Shown: positions 43,491 to 52,762, numbered from the stretch's first letter. The stretch is 64,000 nucleotides of DNA from Anaerolineales bacterium (GCA_030583885.1 CP129480.1:2730714-2794713); one strand, 5' to 3'. Numbers and translations are program-made. Notes: generated by a model from the letters alone, not told the origin.

Positions 43491-45041
43491 ATGTCCATCA
43501 TCCCTTCCATGCTGCCGGATTTTCGCGTCCGGCAGCGGGATTACCTGCTCGAAATCTCGCGCGCGCTTACCCAGGAACTCGACCTCGAGAAACTGCTGGC
43601 GCGTATTTTGCACATTTCGATCGAAATGCTGGCCGGCCAGGCGGGACTCATCGCTCTTAAACACGCCGACGGCTGGCGCGTGGCAACGGCGCACGGCATT
43701 GCCCCGGCATTCCTCTCCTACCTAACCCCATTGCTCGCCGAGGAAAAAGTCCGTGAACTGGACGTGCGCGAGCTCAACCGCATGTTGAAGGAATTGACCT
43801 ACACGGCCAGCATGGGTCTGCTCAACGGAACGGGTCTGCCGCTTGCCACGCACGGACAGGTCATCGGCGTGATCTTCATCTTTCGTAATTATGCAGACCT
43901 GTTCACCCCCAATGACCGTGTCCTTTTGCAGTCCTTTGCAGACCAGGCTGCCATTGCCGTCTTCAACGCCCAGCTTTATGGACAGGTCTCGTACGAAAAG
44001 AAACGGCTCGATGCACTCCTCGACTCCGCCGCAGACGGCATCCTGATCCTCGATTCAAACCTGATGATCGAACGCTGTAACGAAGCCTTTGAAAAACTCC
44101 TCGGGCGGACGCGCGAGGAAGTCACAGGCGAACCGCACAACGAGATTATCCAGTGGAAAAAGGAACCGCAAGGCAGGACACTCGAAGAATCGGCCGCAAA
44201 TGGCTGGCCCCTGACGCCCAATGCAACCCTGTATGTGGAAGGCGATCTCGAACGTCCGCTTCCGCCGCCGCTTCCCGTCGGAATCACCTATGCGCCCCTG
44301 TTTTCGGAGGAAAATAAACTTCGCAATGTCATCGTCAGTGTGCGCGACATCACACACTTCAGAACTGCGGATGAACTCAAAGCGACCTTCATTTCGATCG
44401 TCAGCCACGAACTGCGCACACCTGTCGCCCTGATCAAGGGGTATGCGTCCACTCTGCGGCGCGACGATGCAAAATGGGACAAGCACACCATCAGCGATTC
44501 GCTGGCGGTCATCGAAGAGGAGGCGGATCGTTTGTCCAAGTTGATCGATGACCTGCTGGATGCCTCCCGCCTGCAGGCCGGAGGTCTCAGCTTGAACCAG
44601 GCGGATGTAGCCCTGCCCAGCCTTGCGCTAAGAGTGACCGAACGTTTCGCACCGCAATCACCAAAACACCGCCTCATCACCGATTTCCCTGAAAAATTCC
44701 CGGTCATCCTTGGCGACGAGAATCGGCTGGAGCAGGTGATCGCAAACCTCGTATCCAATGCCCTAAAATACGCAACCGAGGGTGAGATAAAGATCAGCGG
44801 CACAGCGCGCCCGGAACAGGTGATCGTGTGTGTCAGCGATGAAGGACCCGGCATAGAGACCAAGGACATCCCGCATATTTTTGACCGCTTCTATCGCTCG
44901 ACCAACGCCGTAAAACAGACCAAAGGCGCCGGGTTGGGATTGTATCTGGCGCGCGCCATTGTGGAAGCCCACGGCGGACGCATCTGGGCCGACCCCAAAC
45001 CGGAATCCGGCGCGAGGATCTGCTTCTCCCTTCCAAGATAA
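43491..45041 (+). CDS. Histidine kinase with GAF and PAS domains
   Basis: The product is about 516 residues from the ATG at 43491. It is soluble: a GAF domain (about 20-175), a PAS domain (about 190-300, ADGILILDSNLMIERCNEAFEKLLGR), HisKA with phospho-acceptor His in IVSHELRTPVALIKGYAS, and HATPase_c with N-box VISNLVSNALKYA-like text (VIANLVSNALKYA), G1 DEGPGIE and G2 GAGLGLYLARAIVEAHGG. No membrane helix and no adjacent response regulator are present, so it is an orphan. An upstream frame from 43407 is rejected because TAAAAT lies 10 nt before 43491. Confidence 0.92.
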   Translation: MSIIPSMLPDFRVRQRDYLLEISRALTQELDLEKLLARILHISIEMLAGQAGLIALKHADGWRVATAHGIAPAFLSYLTPLLAEEKVRELDVRELNRMLKELTYTASMGLLNGTGLPLATHGQVIGVIFIFRNYADLFTPNDRVLLQSFADQAAIAVFNAQLYGQVSYEKKRLDALLDSAADGILILDSNLMIERCNEAFEKLLGRTREEVTGEPHNEIIQWKKEPQGRTLEESAANGWPLTPNATLYVEGDLERPLPPPLPVGITYAPLFSEENKLRNVIVSVRDITHFRTADELKATFISIVSHELRTPVALIKGYASTLRRDDAKWDKHTISDSLAVIEEEADRLSKLIDDLLDASRLQAGGLSLNQADVALPSLALRVTERFAPQSPKHRLITDFPEKFPVILGDENRLEQVIANLVSNALKYATEGEIKISGTARPEQVIVCVSDEGPGIETKDIPHIFDRFYRSTNAVKQTKGAGLGLYLARAIVEAHGGRIWADPKPESGARICFSLPR

Positions 45042-45145
45042 TACGCCCCCGACAGGGGTTAAAGGCGGCATGGCCGCAAAACACATCAGGACCGAAACCT
45101 CAAATGGTAAAATCAATCCACAAATCAACATAAGGACAATCTCAC

Positions 45146-46954
45146 ATGCCCAAGACCATCCCGCCACGCAATACGATAGAGAAGCAATACACGTGGAACG
45201 CTGAAAGCGTTTTTAAGTCCGACAAGGAATGGGAAGCTGAATTACAAAGTATTTTGAAGGACATCCCCAGCATCAAAAAATACCAGGGGAATTTGGGGAC
45301 ATCGCCGCAGACCCTGCTCGAAGCGATGCAAACCATGGAAGCGTTGATGAAACGCGTCATGCATGTATATATGTATGCGGCCTTCTCATACAACGTGGAC
45401 ACCACCGACCAGAAAGCCACCGCCATGCTCGGCAAGGCGCAGGGCATGTATGGCCAGGTGGCCGGCGCGATTTCATTTATCAACCCTGAACTGCTCCAGA
45501 TCGGCAAATCCACGCTTGACGACTGGATGAACACCAACGAGAAACTGGGCGTGTACCGTCAGAGCATTCGAGACCTCTTCCGCCAGCAGGAGCATGTCCG
45601 CTCCAGCGAGGTGGAGGAACTGCTCGGCATGTTGTCCGACCCGCTGAGCGGCGCGGATAACAGCACCAGCATGCTGGTCAATGCGGATTTCAAGTTCGCA
45701 CCCGCCAAAGACAGCAAGGGCAGAAAGATCGAAGTCACACAGGGAAATTTCCACACTGCCCTGATGGAAGACCCGGATCGCAAGGTTCGGCAGACCGCGT
45801 TCGAGAGCTACATGGACAAGCACATCGAGTTCAAGAACACGCTTGCCACCAATCTCGCAACGTCCATTAAAAACAATGTCTTTTTCATGCGGGCACGCGA
45901 GCATACCTCCACCCTGGAAGCATCCCTGTTCAATAACAACATCCCCGTGGAAGTGTTCCACAACCTAATCGACACCTTCCAAAAGAAGCTCCCCGTCTGG
46001 CACCGCTATTTTGAGATCCGCCGTAAGGCCTTGAAACTGAAAGAGGTCACCTACTACGATATGTGGGCCCCCATTGCAAAGAAAAAGCCAAAGGTTCCCT
46101 TTGAAAAGGCAGTCGACCTGATCTCGGAAAGCCTCGCCCCGCTTGGCGGGGAATACGTGGATACGCTTCGCAAGGGATGTCTCGAAGAGCGCTGGGTGGA
46201 CCGCTATCCCAACAAAGGCAAGGCCAATGGCGCATTTTCCTACGGCGCGCCGGGTACGCATCCGTTCATCATGATGTCCTATACGGATGAGGTGGGCAGT
46301 ATGAGCACCCTTGCGCATGAACTTGGCCACTCCATGCATTCCCACCTCACCTGGAAGAACCAGCCGATGGCCTATTCGAGTTATTCGCTTTTCGTCGCCG
46401 AAGTCGCATCGAACTTCAACCAGGCGATGATGCGCGGTCATTTGCTCAAGACCATCACCGACAGGAACTTCCTGATCGCCTTGATCGAGGAAGCCGTCGG
46501 CGGAAACTTCTTCCGATATTTCTTCCAGATGCCGACGCTGGCGCGCTTTGAGCTGGAGACGCATCAACGGGTGGAACGCGGCGAACCCCTGACAGCCGAT
46601 TCGATGCAGGACCTGATGGCGGACCTGTTCGCCGAGGGATTTGGCCCCAGGGTGAAAGTGGACCGTCCGCGCGTGGGGATGGCCTGGTCCACATTCCCCC
46701 ACCTCTTCGCGGATTATTATGTCTATCAATATGCAACGGGAATTTCAGGCGCGCACGCCCTTTCCAGCAGGATCCTGCGCGGTGAACCGAAGGCCGTGGA
46801 AAATTATCTCGGTTTCCTCAAGTCCGGTTCATCCGAATATCCGCTGGATGTATTGAAGAAAGCCGGTGTGGACCTGACCACGCCCAAACCCGTTGAAGAG
46901 ACCTTTGCCGTGATGGAAAGTTATATTGACCGGCTGGAAGAGTTGATCGGGTAA
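45146..46954 (+). CDS. pepF: Oligoendopeptidase F, M3 family
   Basis: The 602-residue cytosolic zinc peptidase has HELGHSMHS (about 390) as its HExxH motif, with the second Glu about 25 residues on (LFVAEVASNFNQAMM). The N-terminal half shows the M3 helical domain (LEASLFNNNIPVEVFHNLIDTFQKKLPVWHRYFEIRRKALKL). It cleaves peptides of 6-17 residues in other bacteria. The start at 45146 is followed by a normal family length. It is monocistronic, followed by a REP-like repeat. Confidence 0.93.
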   Translation: MPKTIPPRNTIEKQYTWNAESVFKSDKEWEAELQSILKDIPSIKKYQGNLGTSPQTLLEAMQTMEALMKRVMHVYMYAAFSYNVDTTDQKATAMLGKAQGMYGQVAGAISFINPELLQIGKSTLDDWMNTNEKLGVYRQSIRDLFRQQEHVRSSEVEELLGMLSDPLSGADNSTSMLVNADFKFAPAKDSKGRKIEVTQGNFHTALMEDPDRKVRQTAFESYMDKHIEFKNTLATNLATSIKNNVFFMRAREHTSTLEASLFNNNIPVEVFHNLIDTFQKKLPVWHRYFEIRRKALKLKEVTYYDMWAPIAKKKPKVPFEKAVDLISESLAPLGGEYVDTLRKGCLEERWVDRYPNKGKANGAFSYGAPGTHPFIMMSYTDEVGSMSTLAHELGHSMHSHLTWKNQPMAYSSYSLFVAEVASNFNQAMMRGHLLKTITDRNFLIALIEEAVGGNFFRYFFQMPTLARFELETHQRVERGEPLTADSMQDLMADLFAEGFGPRVKVDRPRVGMAWSTFPHLFADYYVYQYATGISGAHALSSRILRGEPKAVENYLGFLKSGSSEYPLDVLKKAGVDLTTPKPVEETFAVMESYIDRLEELIG

Positions 46955-46962
46955 TTAATATC

Positions 46963-47000
46963 GTCCTTGCGAGGGCAGAAATACGCCGCCTCGCAATGAC
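46963..47000. repeat. REP-like element, short copy
   Basis: GTCCTTGCGAGG and CCTCGCAATGAC share the outer arms of the 8681-8777 element with only 14 bp between. The inner palindrome is lost. Confidence 0.7.
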
Positions 47001-47026
47001 ATAATTTGGAAATCGGAAACCACGAA

Positions 47027-48382
47027 ATGCCGCAAACTACAATCGCATGTCCCCGCTGTAAACAAATGATCCAGGCGAACGTCGAGCAGTTATTTGACGT
47101 GACCGCCGACCCGCAGGCCAAGCAACGCATGTTGAGCGGACAATCCAACTTTGCCCGCTGTCAATACTGCGGATATGAGGGCCGCCTTGCAACCCCCATC
47201 ATCTATCATGATAACGAGAAGGAATTGCTGCTGACCTTCTTCCCGCCGGAACTGGCCATGCCGTTGAATGAGCAGGAGAAGATGATCGGTCCGCTCATCA
47301 AGCAGGTGATGGACAAACTTCCGCCCGAAAAGCGCAAGGGGTATTTGCTCAGTCCGCAAGCCAACCTGACCTACGAATCCATGATGGAGACCATTTTGGG
47401 CAAGGAGGGCATCACCTCTGAAATGATCAAGGGTCAGCAGGAACGTGTCAAGTTCATGGAGCGCTTGATGCAGGTCACCACGAAGGATGTGCGTTCGGAG
47501 TTGATCAAGCAGAACGAAAAGATCATAGACGAACAGTTCTTCGCATTGTTCAGCCGCATTGCGCAAAACGCCATGCAAAGCGGACAGGAACCGGTTGCGC
47601 GTGCGTTGATCGAGATCCAGACCCAGTTGTTGGATGAGACCGAATACGGCAAAAAGTTGAAGGAATCCGTCGGGGAACTGGAAGCAGCCCAACAGGTCCT
47701 GCAGGAGGCGGGCCAAAACCTGACCCGCGAGAAACTACTGGACTTCGTCCTCGATGCAAAATCCGATGCACGCATCCGCGCCTACGTCTCGCTGGCGCGC
47801 GCCGGCATGGACTACGTCTTCTTCCAAAATTTGACCGAGAAACTCGAGAAGACCTCCGGCGAGGAAAAGACCAGGCTGGAAACCATCCGCGGCAAATTGC
47901 TGGATTTTGTGAATGAAATCGACAAGCAGCTTGAGGCGCGATTTAAACAGGCACAGCAATTTGTGGAAACCTTGCTGGAAAAGGATGACATTGAAAAAGC
48001 GACACAGGAAAATCTGGAGGGCTTTTCACAGGATACCGTGGAGGTCGTGAATCAACTACTGCGGCAGGCATCAGATAAAAACGACTACGCCCGCATGGGA
48101 AAACTGCAGAAGATGGTACAGGTTCTGCAAGCCGCAAGCGCGCCGCCGCCCGAAGTGGCATTTATCGAGCAGTTGATCCAGGTCCCCGATGAGGCGGGCA
48201 TCGAAAAAATGCTCGCGGACAACGATGCGCTGGTCAACCAGCAATTCCTGGATGCCCTCAGCGGGCTGGTCGCCCAAATGGAAAGCCAGCCCGACAACCC
48301 CGAAGCCAAAGCCATGGGCGGGAAGTTGGGCGGGATCCATAAAGTGGCGTTGAAGTATTCGATGAAGAAGAATATGGGCTGA
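47027..48382 (+). CDS. CpXC-domain protein with coiled-coil body
   Basis: The product is about 451 residues from the ATG at 47027 (MPQTTIACP...). The N-terminal CpXC domain has two zinc-type pairs (ACPRC at about 7 and CQYCGYEG at about 44). The rest is helical with long charged coiled-coil regions (about 130-350) and a C-terminal helical part. No signal or membrane helix. Function is unknown; the family is found across bacteria without an assigned role. The other start (47006) lacks support. Confidence 0.8.
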   Translation: MPQTTIACPRCKQMIQANVEQLFDVTADPQAKQRMLSGQSNFARCQYCGYEGRLATPIIYHDNEKELLLTFFPPELAMPLNEQEKMIGPLIKQVMDKLPPEKRKGYLLSPQANLTYESMMETILGKEGITSEMIKGQQERVKFMERLMQVTTKDVRSELIKQNEKIIDEQFFALFSRIAQNAMQSGQEPVARALIEIQTQLLDETEYGKKLKESVGELEAAQQVLQEAGQNLTREKLLDFVLDAKSDARIRAYVSLARAGMDYVFFQNLTEKLEKTSGEEKTRLETIRGKLLDFVNEIDKQLEARFKQAQQFVETLLEKDDIEKATQENLEGFSQDTVEVVNQLLRQASDKNDYARMGKLQKMVQVLQAASAPPPEVAFIEQLIQVPDEAGIEKMLADNDALVNQQFLDALSGLVAQMESQPDNPEAKAMGGKLGGIHKVALKYSMKKNMG

Positions 48383-48385
48383 TGT

Positions 48386-48420
48386 AAAAGGGACCGGCAT
48401 TTCGAATGCCGGTCCCTTTT
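48386..48420. terminator. Bidirectional terminator
   Basis: A 16-bp perfect stem (48386-48401 with 48405-48420, loop TCG) is followed by a T run. It lies between the convergent CpXC and PIG-L genes. Confidence 0.9.
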
Positions 48421-48421
48421 T

Positions 48422-49231
48422 TTACCTCAATCCCTCAAAGAAATCCGTCTCCAGCCTGCGGCCCCCATTCACCATGCTAAATACACGATAAAATGTCCCC
48501 TGCATGGCAAGGAGGAGAGCGGCTGCGTCTTCGTCCAATTCGGCAAGTCCGCCAAGCGAACCTGACTGGCTTTGATGACAGCGGATGGCGCGCCATGCGA
48601 TGCGGCAATACTCGGATGTATCGATGCGCGTGGTGATCATCCACTCCTTCCAAGGGATTTCTCCGCGAACCTGGTCGTCCACGGGGAAGGAAATATCATC
48701 AAAATACGGCATCACGGAATGTACGAAGTTTTCATCATCCACCATGAAATACAGTTTGGAAACACGATGCGAGGTAAGATTTTCCGCGTCTTTGTACCTT
48801 GAGTCCGCGGCGCAGACGATGGCGGCCGCGGTGAACTGTCCAATGGCGATGTGGTCGGGATGCCCATAGATGCCGTCATGCGGAAATGTCACCACCACTT
48901 GCGGCTGGATTTTGCGGATGTGTGTGACGATCCTGCCAATGGCTTCAACATGGTCTGCTTTGTCCACGTCACCGTCGATGTAGCCGAGAAAGGACAGGCT
49001 CCGGATGCCAAGCAGCGCAACGGCATTCTCCAATTCCTTTGTGCGGATCCTGCCGAGTCCATCCAAACCTGGATTCTGCTCCTCGGGACCTCCCCAGCCC
49101 CTCTCTCCGCGTGAAGCGCAGACGAGGTGAGTTTCCACTCCTTCGGCGGCATACTTTGCCAGTGTGCCTCCCATACCCATCGATTCGTCATCCGGATGTG
49201 CAAAAACTGCAAGAAGCTTTAGTGTCTGTAT
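48422..49231 (-). CDS. PIG-L-family deacetylase with apparent AUA start
   Basis: The product is a LmbE/PIG-L-type zinc deacetylase. Starting at the in-frame ATG at 49180 would omit its catalytic motif. Extending upstream gives IQTLKLLAVFAHPDDESMGMGG, where AHPDDE is the metal-binding and catalytic signature. The extended frame closes with TAG at 49241-49243, and no ATG, GTG or TTG lies between. ATA at 49229-49231 falls a suitable distance after an AGAGGT-like site. The second motif, THIRKIQPQVVVTFPHDGIYGHPDHIAIG, is intact. Its substrate is probably an N-acetylated sugar or a related thiol precursor. It follows the PNPOx gene in the same operon. Confidence 0.8.
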   Translation of the reverse strand: MQTLKLLAVFAHPDDESMGMGGTLAKYAAEGVETHLVCASRGERGWGGPEEQNPGLDGLGRIRTKELENAVALLGIRSLSFLGYIDGDVDKADHVEAIGRIVTHIRKIQPQVVVTFPHDGIYGHPDHIAIGQFTAAAIVCAADSRYKDAENLTSHRVSKLYFMVDDENFVHSVMPYFDDISFPVDDQVRGEIPWKEWMITTRIDTSEYCRIAWRAIRCHQSQSGSLGGLAELDEDAAALLLAMQGTFYRVFSMVNGGRRLETDFFEGLR

Positions 49232-49258
49232 GGTATACCTCTATTGTGGAAATACGGA

Positions 49259-49732
49259 TTATCTTGCTGAAACTTTTTTAAGCGTTTCAGGCGTAATATT
49301 ATACGCCTTTGCAAAACCCGCCACATATCGTCCGCCCTTTGGGTTGATGCGCCAGAAGTTGAAATCATCCAGATCGAACAATTGCTCCGCTTCAGGGAAG
49401 CGTGCAAGATATCGTTCTTTGAGAGGTGTGTACCCGGGTTCGCCATTCTGGATAAGTTCCGCCGTGCCACGAATGGATACCCGCGCAAGTGTCTGCGGGT
49501 CATCACGCCCGTCATCGGTTTCGGTGATCAGCAAGCCGACACGCTTGTTTTTTTGCATGTCCATGGTGTGCTGGGCGAGGCGGCTGACATGAATGTGGAA
49601 CGCGGAAAAATCATCCGTGGTGATATAGGCAACCATGGAGACCTGCGGGGCTTCATCACGCAGGGTTGCCAGGGATGCGACGCGTGCCGTACGGATGATG
49701 CGAGCCAGGAGTTTTTCTGATTGAGCATCCAT
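49259..49732 (-). CDS. Pyridoxamine 5'-phosphate oxidase-fold protein (HugZ-like)
   Basis: The 157-residue product has a split-barrel flavin or haem-binding fold: VASLATLRDEAPQVSMVAYITTDDFSAFHIHVSRLAQHTMDMQKNKRVGLLI, then FWRINPKGGRYVAGFAKAY, which is the C-terminal motif seen in HugZ-type haem oxygenase relatives. The ligand (FMN, F420 or haem) cannot be told. The start lies 3 bp after the FHA-gene stop. Confidence 0.82.
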   Translation of the reverse strand: MDAQSEKLLARIIRTARVASLATLRDEAPQVSMVAYITTDDFSAFHIHVSRLAQHTMDMQKNKRVGLLITETDDGRDDPQTLARVSIRGTAELIQNGEPGYTPLKERYLARFPEAEQLFDLDDFNFWRINPKGGRYVAGFAKAYNITPETLKKVSAR

Positions 49733-49734
49733 GT

Positions 49735-50451
49735 CTATAATTCACCGATCGGAGGGTTATCCAGGCGCAGACCGTGTCCGCGCACCGTGTCAATGTATTG
49801 ATGACCGGGGTCCAGTACGGCAAGCCTGTCCCGCAGGCGGCGGATCAACGCATCCAGCGCCTGGTCAGACACACCCAGTGTTTGTTCCTCGCCCCAAACA
49901 ACCGCCACCAGGTCGCTGCGGCTAATGACCTGCCCCTGTTTTTCATACAACATCCACAACAACTTGAACTGCTGGGCAGACAATGACGGCGCCACCTGTT
50001 GCTGGTTGACCCAAACCTGACGCGATTTCTGGTCCATCAACAAACGGCCGGGGCGAAGCCCGCCCTCTGCCAGCGGCATGGTGGCATCAGACGTGAGGAA
50101 GATGAATTGCTGGGCAAGCGCGATCCCGAGCAGGTCACCGTCCTGTAACATGACAGGCGCGCTCAACTCCGCGCCGTTATGGTTCGTCCCATTCTTGCTG
50201 CCAAGGTCTTCCAGCGTCACGCCCTCCGGGGTCGGCGTGATGCGCGCGTGAAAACGCGAGACCTGTCTGTCCTGAACGTGGATCTCGCAGGTGGCGTCAC
50301 GTCCAACCATTAACGTATGGCTTAATGCCCAGCGCTGTCCCTTTAACGGACCGTCCTGTGCCACAAGAATGGGATATTCCTCTTCGTCTTCCATGATTTC
50401 CTCGACTGCTGCCGGTCTTGATTGCACATTACTTAATAACCGCAAACGCAT
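49735..50451 (-). CDS. FHA domain fused to an OmpR-type winged helix
   Basis: The 238-residue product has an FHA phosphothreonine-binding domain (about 30-120; VGRDATCEIHVQDRQVSRFHARI, SKNGT, NG motif). A C-terminal winged helix of the OmpR/PhoB type follows (about 145-235; SAQQFKLLWMLYEKQGQVISRSDLVAVVWG ... LIRRLRDRL ... YIDTVRGHGLRL). It has no receiver domain, so phosphorylation is probably sensed via the FHA domain. The start is ambiguous: ATG at 50451, or ATG at 50394 after CGAGGAAATC. A kinase gene is divergent from it across 142 bp. Confidence 0.88.
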   Translation of the reverse strand: MRLRLLSNVQSRPAAVEEIMEDEEEYPILVAQDGPLKGQRWALSHTLMVGRDATCEIHVQDRQVSRFHARITPTPEGVTLEDLGSKNGTNHNGAELSAPVMLQDGDLLGIALAQQFIFLTSDATMPLAEGGLRPGRLLMDQKSRQVWVNQQQVAPSLSAQQFKLLWMLYEKQGQVISRSDLVAVVWGEEQTLGVSDQALDALIRRLRDRLAVLDPGHQYIDTVRGHGLRLDNPPIGEL

Positions 50452-50592
50452 TTATAATATAGCAGAAAAGTGGAATTCTGTGCATGATTATATTTCAAAT
50501 TTCAAGATCTTAATGCACAAGTGATACACGCCGAAACCATCACAGGTTAAGACCGCAGACAGAAGTCCGCTTTCCAAACAAAAGGAGAAGAT

Positions 50593-51582
50593 TTGCCCCA
50601 ATCGTTAAAGAGCGGGGAGATCCTGCGTGACCGCTACAAGATCCGCGAGCAGATCGGGCAGGGCGGTACAGGCAGTATTTACCTTGCAGAAGACCTGCGT
50701 TTGCAAGGCCGTCTCTGTGCGCTCAAGGAAGTTGAGCACAACCAGGCTCTCCCACCCGAGGTTCTAAAACAGGCGCGCGAGCAATTCTTTCGTGAAGCTT
50801 CCGTGCTTGCACGCCTCGACCACCCCAACCTGCCAAAGGTTTCGGACTACTTTTCCGAAGGTCCGCTTGACTACCTTGTAATGGATTATGTACCGGGCAA
50901 GGACCTGCGTGAACGGATGCAGGAAGCGCGCCGCAATAAGACCTTTCTCTCGGAAAAGGAGGTCCTGCGCTGGGCTGTACAAATTGCCGATGCGCTGGAT
51001 TTTCTTCATCACCAAACTCCGCCCATCATCCATCGCGATCTCAAACCAAGCAACCTCAAGATCACGCCGGGCGGAATGATAAAGCTGGTTGATTTTGGAC
51101 TTGTCAAGATCATGGCGCCGGATGAGGTCACCATTACAGTCATCCAGGGGCAGGGGACTGCGCTTTACACACCCCTGGAACAGTATGGCGGGGACGACAC
51201 ACATACTGATCCACGTGCCGACATTTTTTCGTTCGGCGCTACTCTCTATCACCTGCTGACCAACCAGCCTCCCACGGAAGTTCGCAGGCGCTTCCTGGAT
51301 ACCCGCAGCCTGGTCCCGCCTCGAGAGATCAATCCCCGCCTCAGCAGCCACGTGGAGAAAGCCGTCCTGTGGGCAATGTCCCTGCACCCGGACAATCGCC
51401 CCATCAATGTCGCCACATTCCGTGACGCCCTGTTGGGCAAAGTGGAGGCGCCCTCAAAACCCGCCCTGGATCGCTCAAGTTTCGAGGCGCCGCATTTTTC
51501 CATCTTCTCATCAGAGCAGATCGCAGGCTACACCGCGATCGGGCTGTTCATACTAGGCTTTGTTTCCACACTCTTGAGATAG
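50593..51582 (+). CDS. Ser/Thr protein kinase with C-terminal membrane anchor
   Basis: The 329-residue product starts at TTG (50593) after AAAAGGAGAAG. Kinase landmarks are IGQGGTGSIYLAED (about 19-32), Lys in CALKEVEH, HRDLKPSNLKI (about 150) and VDFGLVKI (about 170). The activation segment is Thr-rich (TITVIQGQGTALYTPLEQYG). A transmembrane helix at about 307-327 anchors it, with no exterior domain. The divergent FHA-winged-helix gene is a good candidate substrate. Confidence 0.93.
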   Translation: MPQSLKSGEILRDRYKIREQIGQGGTGSIYLAEDLRLQGRLCALKEVEHNQALPPEVLKQAREQFFREASVLARLDHPNLPKVSDYFSEGPLDYLVMDYVPGKDLRERMQEARRNKTFLSEKEVLRWAVQIADALDFLHHQTPPIIHRDLKPSNLKITPGGMIKLVDFGLVKIMAPDEVTITVIQGQGTALYTPLEQYGGDDTHTDPRADIFSFGATLYHLLTNQPPTEVRRRFLDTRSLVPPREINPRLSSHVEKAVLWAMSLHPDNRPINVATFRDALLGKVEAPSKPALDRSSFEAPHFSIFSSEQIAGYTAIGLFILGFVSTLLR

Positions 51583-51606
51583 AAAACAGGGTTTTGGATT
51601 CGCAAT

Positions 51607-52566
51607 CTATTCTGTCGTGGTATTCGCCTTTTCGATCATCCTGCAAAACGAACAAAGCCCGGGTGCGGATGTGGCCTGCCCGCATTTCGTACAGGCGTGC
51701 AGCGCATCCCGCTTGGTGTTCCCGTCGACAAATAATTCCCCGCTCCGCCTGGCCTCCAAAAAACGCAAATAAAAGGTAAGTTTTGCGCCGGGTCTGGCTG
51801 TCTCCAGTTGATTGAGCGTCTCTTTATAGAATATTTGCTGTGAACCTTCCGCAAATGGACACTCATCGTACATATATTCGATCCCCCGCGCCAAAGCAAA
51901 GGCGGTCATCTCGCGTTCGTAGAAACGGCACAACGGCTTGACCTTGCGTGCCAGCCCATCGGCTTCGGGCAACACAGGTCCCTGCCGCAGAAGGTATTCA
52001 CTGGACCAATTCAAGGTGTTACCAAAAAGTACCGCTGCTTCATCGTCAAGATTATGCCCGGTGGCGAGGACATCATATCCAAGGTCCCTGGCGATACGGT
52101 TCATTTCATGCCGTTTTGCAAGCCCGCACACAGCACACGGCTTGCCGTGCCCACGATAGCTGATCTCCGACAGCACAGGGATCGAATGTCCGTATTCCTT
52201 CTCAATATCCACCACATGAAGTTTGAGATTATTTTCGGCAGCGAACTCTTCACTGAGACGCTGCGACTCACGGGAATAAGCGATGCCCGAGCCTGCACTG
52301 GGCAACGTCGAAGTGTCAATGCCAAGCCCCAGATACAGGCCATCCGCCTGATAGCCGAGTTGCACGAGAATATCCCACAAGGAAAGCGAATCCTTGCCGC
52401 CCGAAACCGCAACGAGAATCTTCTCTTCGCGCGTGAACATTTGGTATTTTTTTATGAAGCGTTCGGTCTGTTCGGGGACCCATGCAAGATAATGCTCCTT
52501 GCACAAAGCCAGTTTGTGCTGGCGCATGTTGACCGATGCCTTGCTTCCGCATTTCTTGCACTTCAT
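51607..52566 (-). CDS. ttuA: TtuA/Ncs6-like tRNA 2-thiolation enzyme
   Basis: The 319-residue product has an N-terminal zinc ribbon (CKKCGSKASV with C...H at about 22-25), a PP-loop (AVSGGKDS, about 53-60), the CxxC of an iron-sulfur site (KPCAVCG, about 143), its third cysteine (DECPFAEGSQ, about 222) and a C-terminal zinc ribbon (CTKCGQATSAPGLCSFC). This is the TtuA layout, used to thiolate U54 in thermophiles, with a ThiS/MoaD-type sulfur carrier as donor. One bp separates it from that carrier gene. Mesophile or thermophile status of the host is not known. Confidence 0.9.
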   Translation of the reverse strand: MKCKKCGSKASVNMRQHKLALCKEHYLAWVPEQTERFIKKYQMFTREEKILVAVSGGKDSLSLWDILVQLGYQADGLYLGLGIDTSTLPSAGSGIAYSRESQRLSEEFAAENNLKLHVVDIEKEYGHSIPVLSEISYRGHGKPCAVCGLAKRHEMNRIARDLGYDVLATGHNLDDEAAVLFGNTLNWSSEYLLRQGPVLPEADGLARKVKPLCRFYEREMTAFALARGIEYMYDECPFAEGSQQIFYKETLNQLETARPGAKLTFYLRFLEARRSGELFVDGNTKRDALHACTKCGQATSAPGLCSFCRMIEKANTTTE

Positions 52567-52567
52567 C

Positions 52568-52762
52568 TCAACCGCCGGAGATCACTGCGATCAATCTAAT
52601 AACATCCCCGTTCCGCAGGATTTCATCCTCCGTGATCATTTCGCCGTCCCGTGTCGCGATCACGGATTCGGGCACAATATTGCTCTTTTTCAACGCATCC
52701 AGCAGGGTCATGCCTGCCTTCGCTTCGTATTCCTTGTCCCGTAAAACCAACTTCGCGATCAT
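52568..52762 (-). CDS. ttuB: ThiS/MoaD-type sulfur carrier protein (TtuB-like)
   Basis: The 64-residue ubiquitin-fold protein ends in Gly-Gly (AVISGG), the C-terminus adenylated and thiocarboxylated in sulfur carriers. Position next to a TtuA-like enzyme suggests it donates sulfur to tRNA, as TtuB does, rather than to thiamine or molybdopterin, though it could serve several. The activating E1-like enzyme is not in the window. Confidence 0.85.
   Translation of the reverse strand: MIAKLVLRDKEYEAKAGMTLLDALKKSNIVPESVIATRDGEMITEDEILRNGDVIRLIAVISGG

Noticed and set aside
48422..49180. PIG-L gene starting at the first ATG (49180)
   Set aside because: It would cut off the AHPDDE catalytic motif, which is encoded in frame just upstream.
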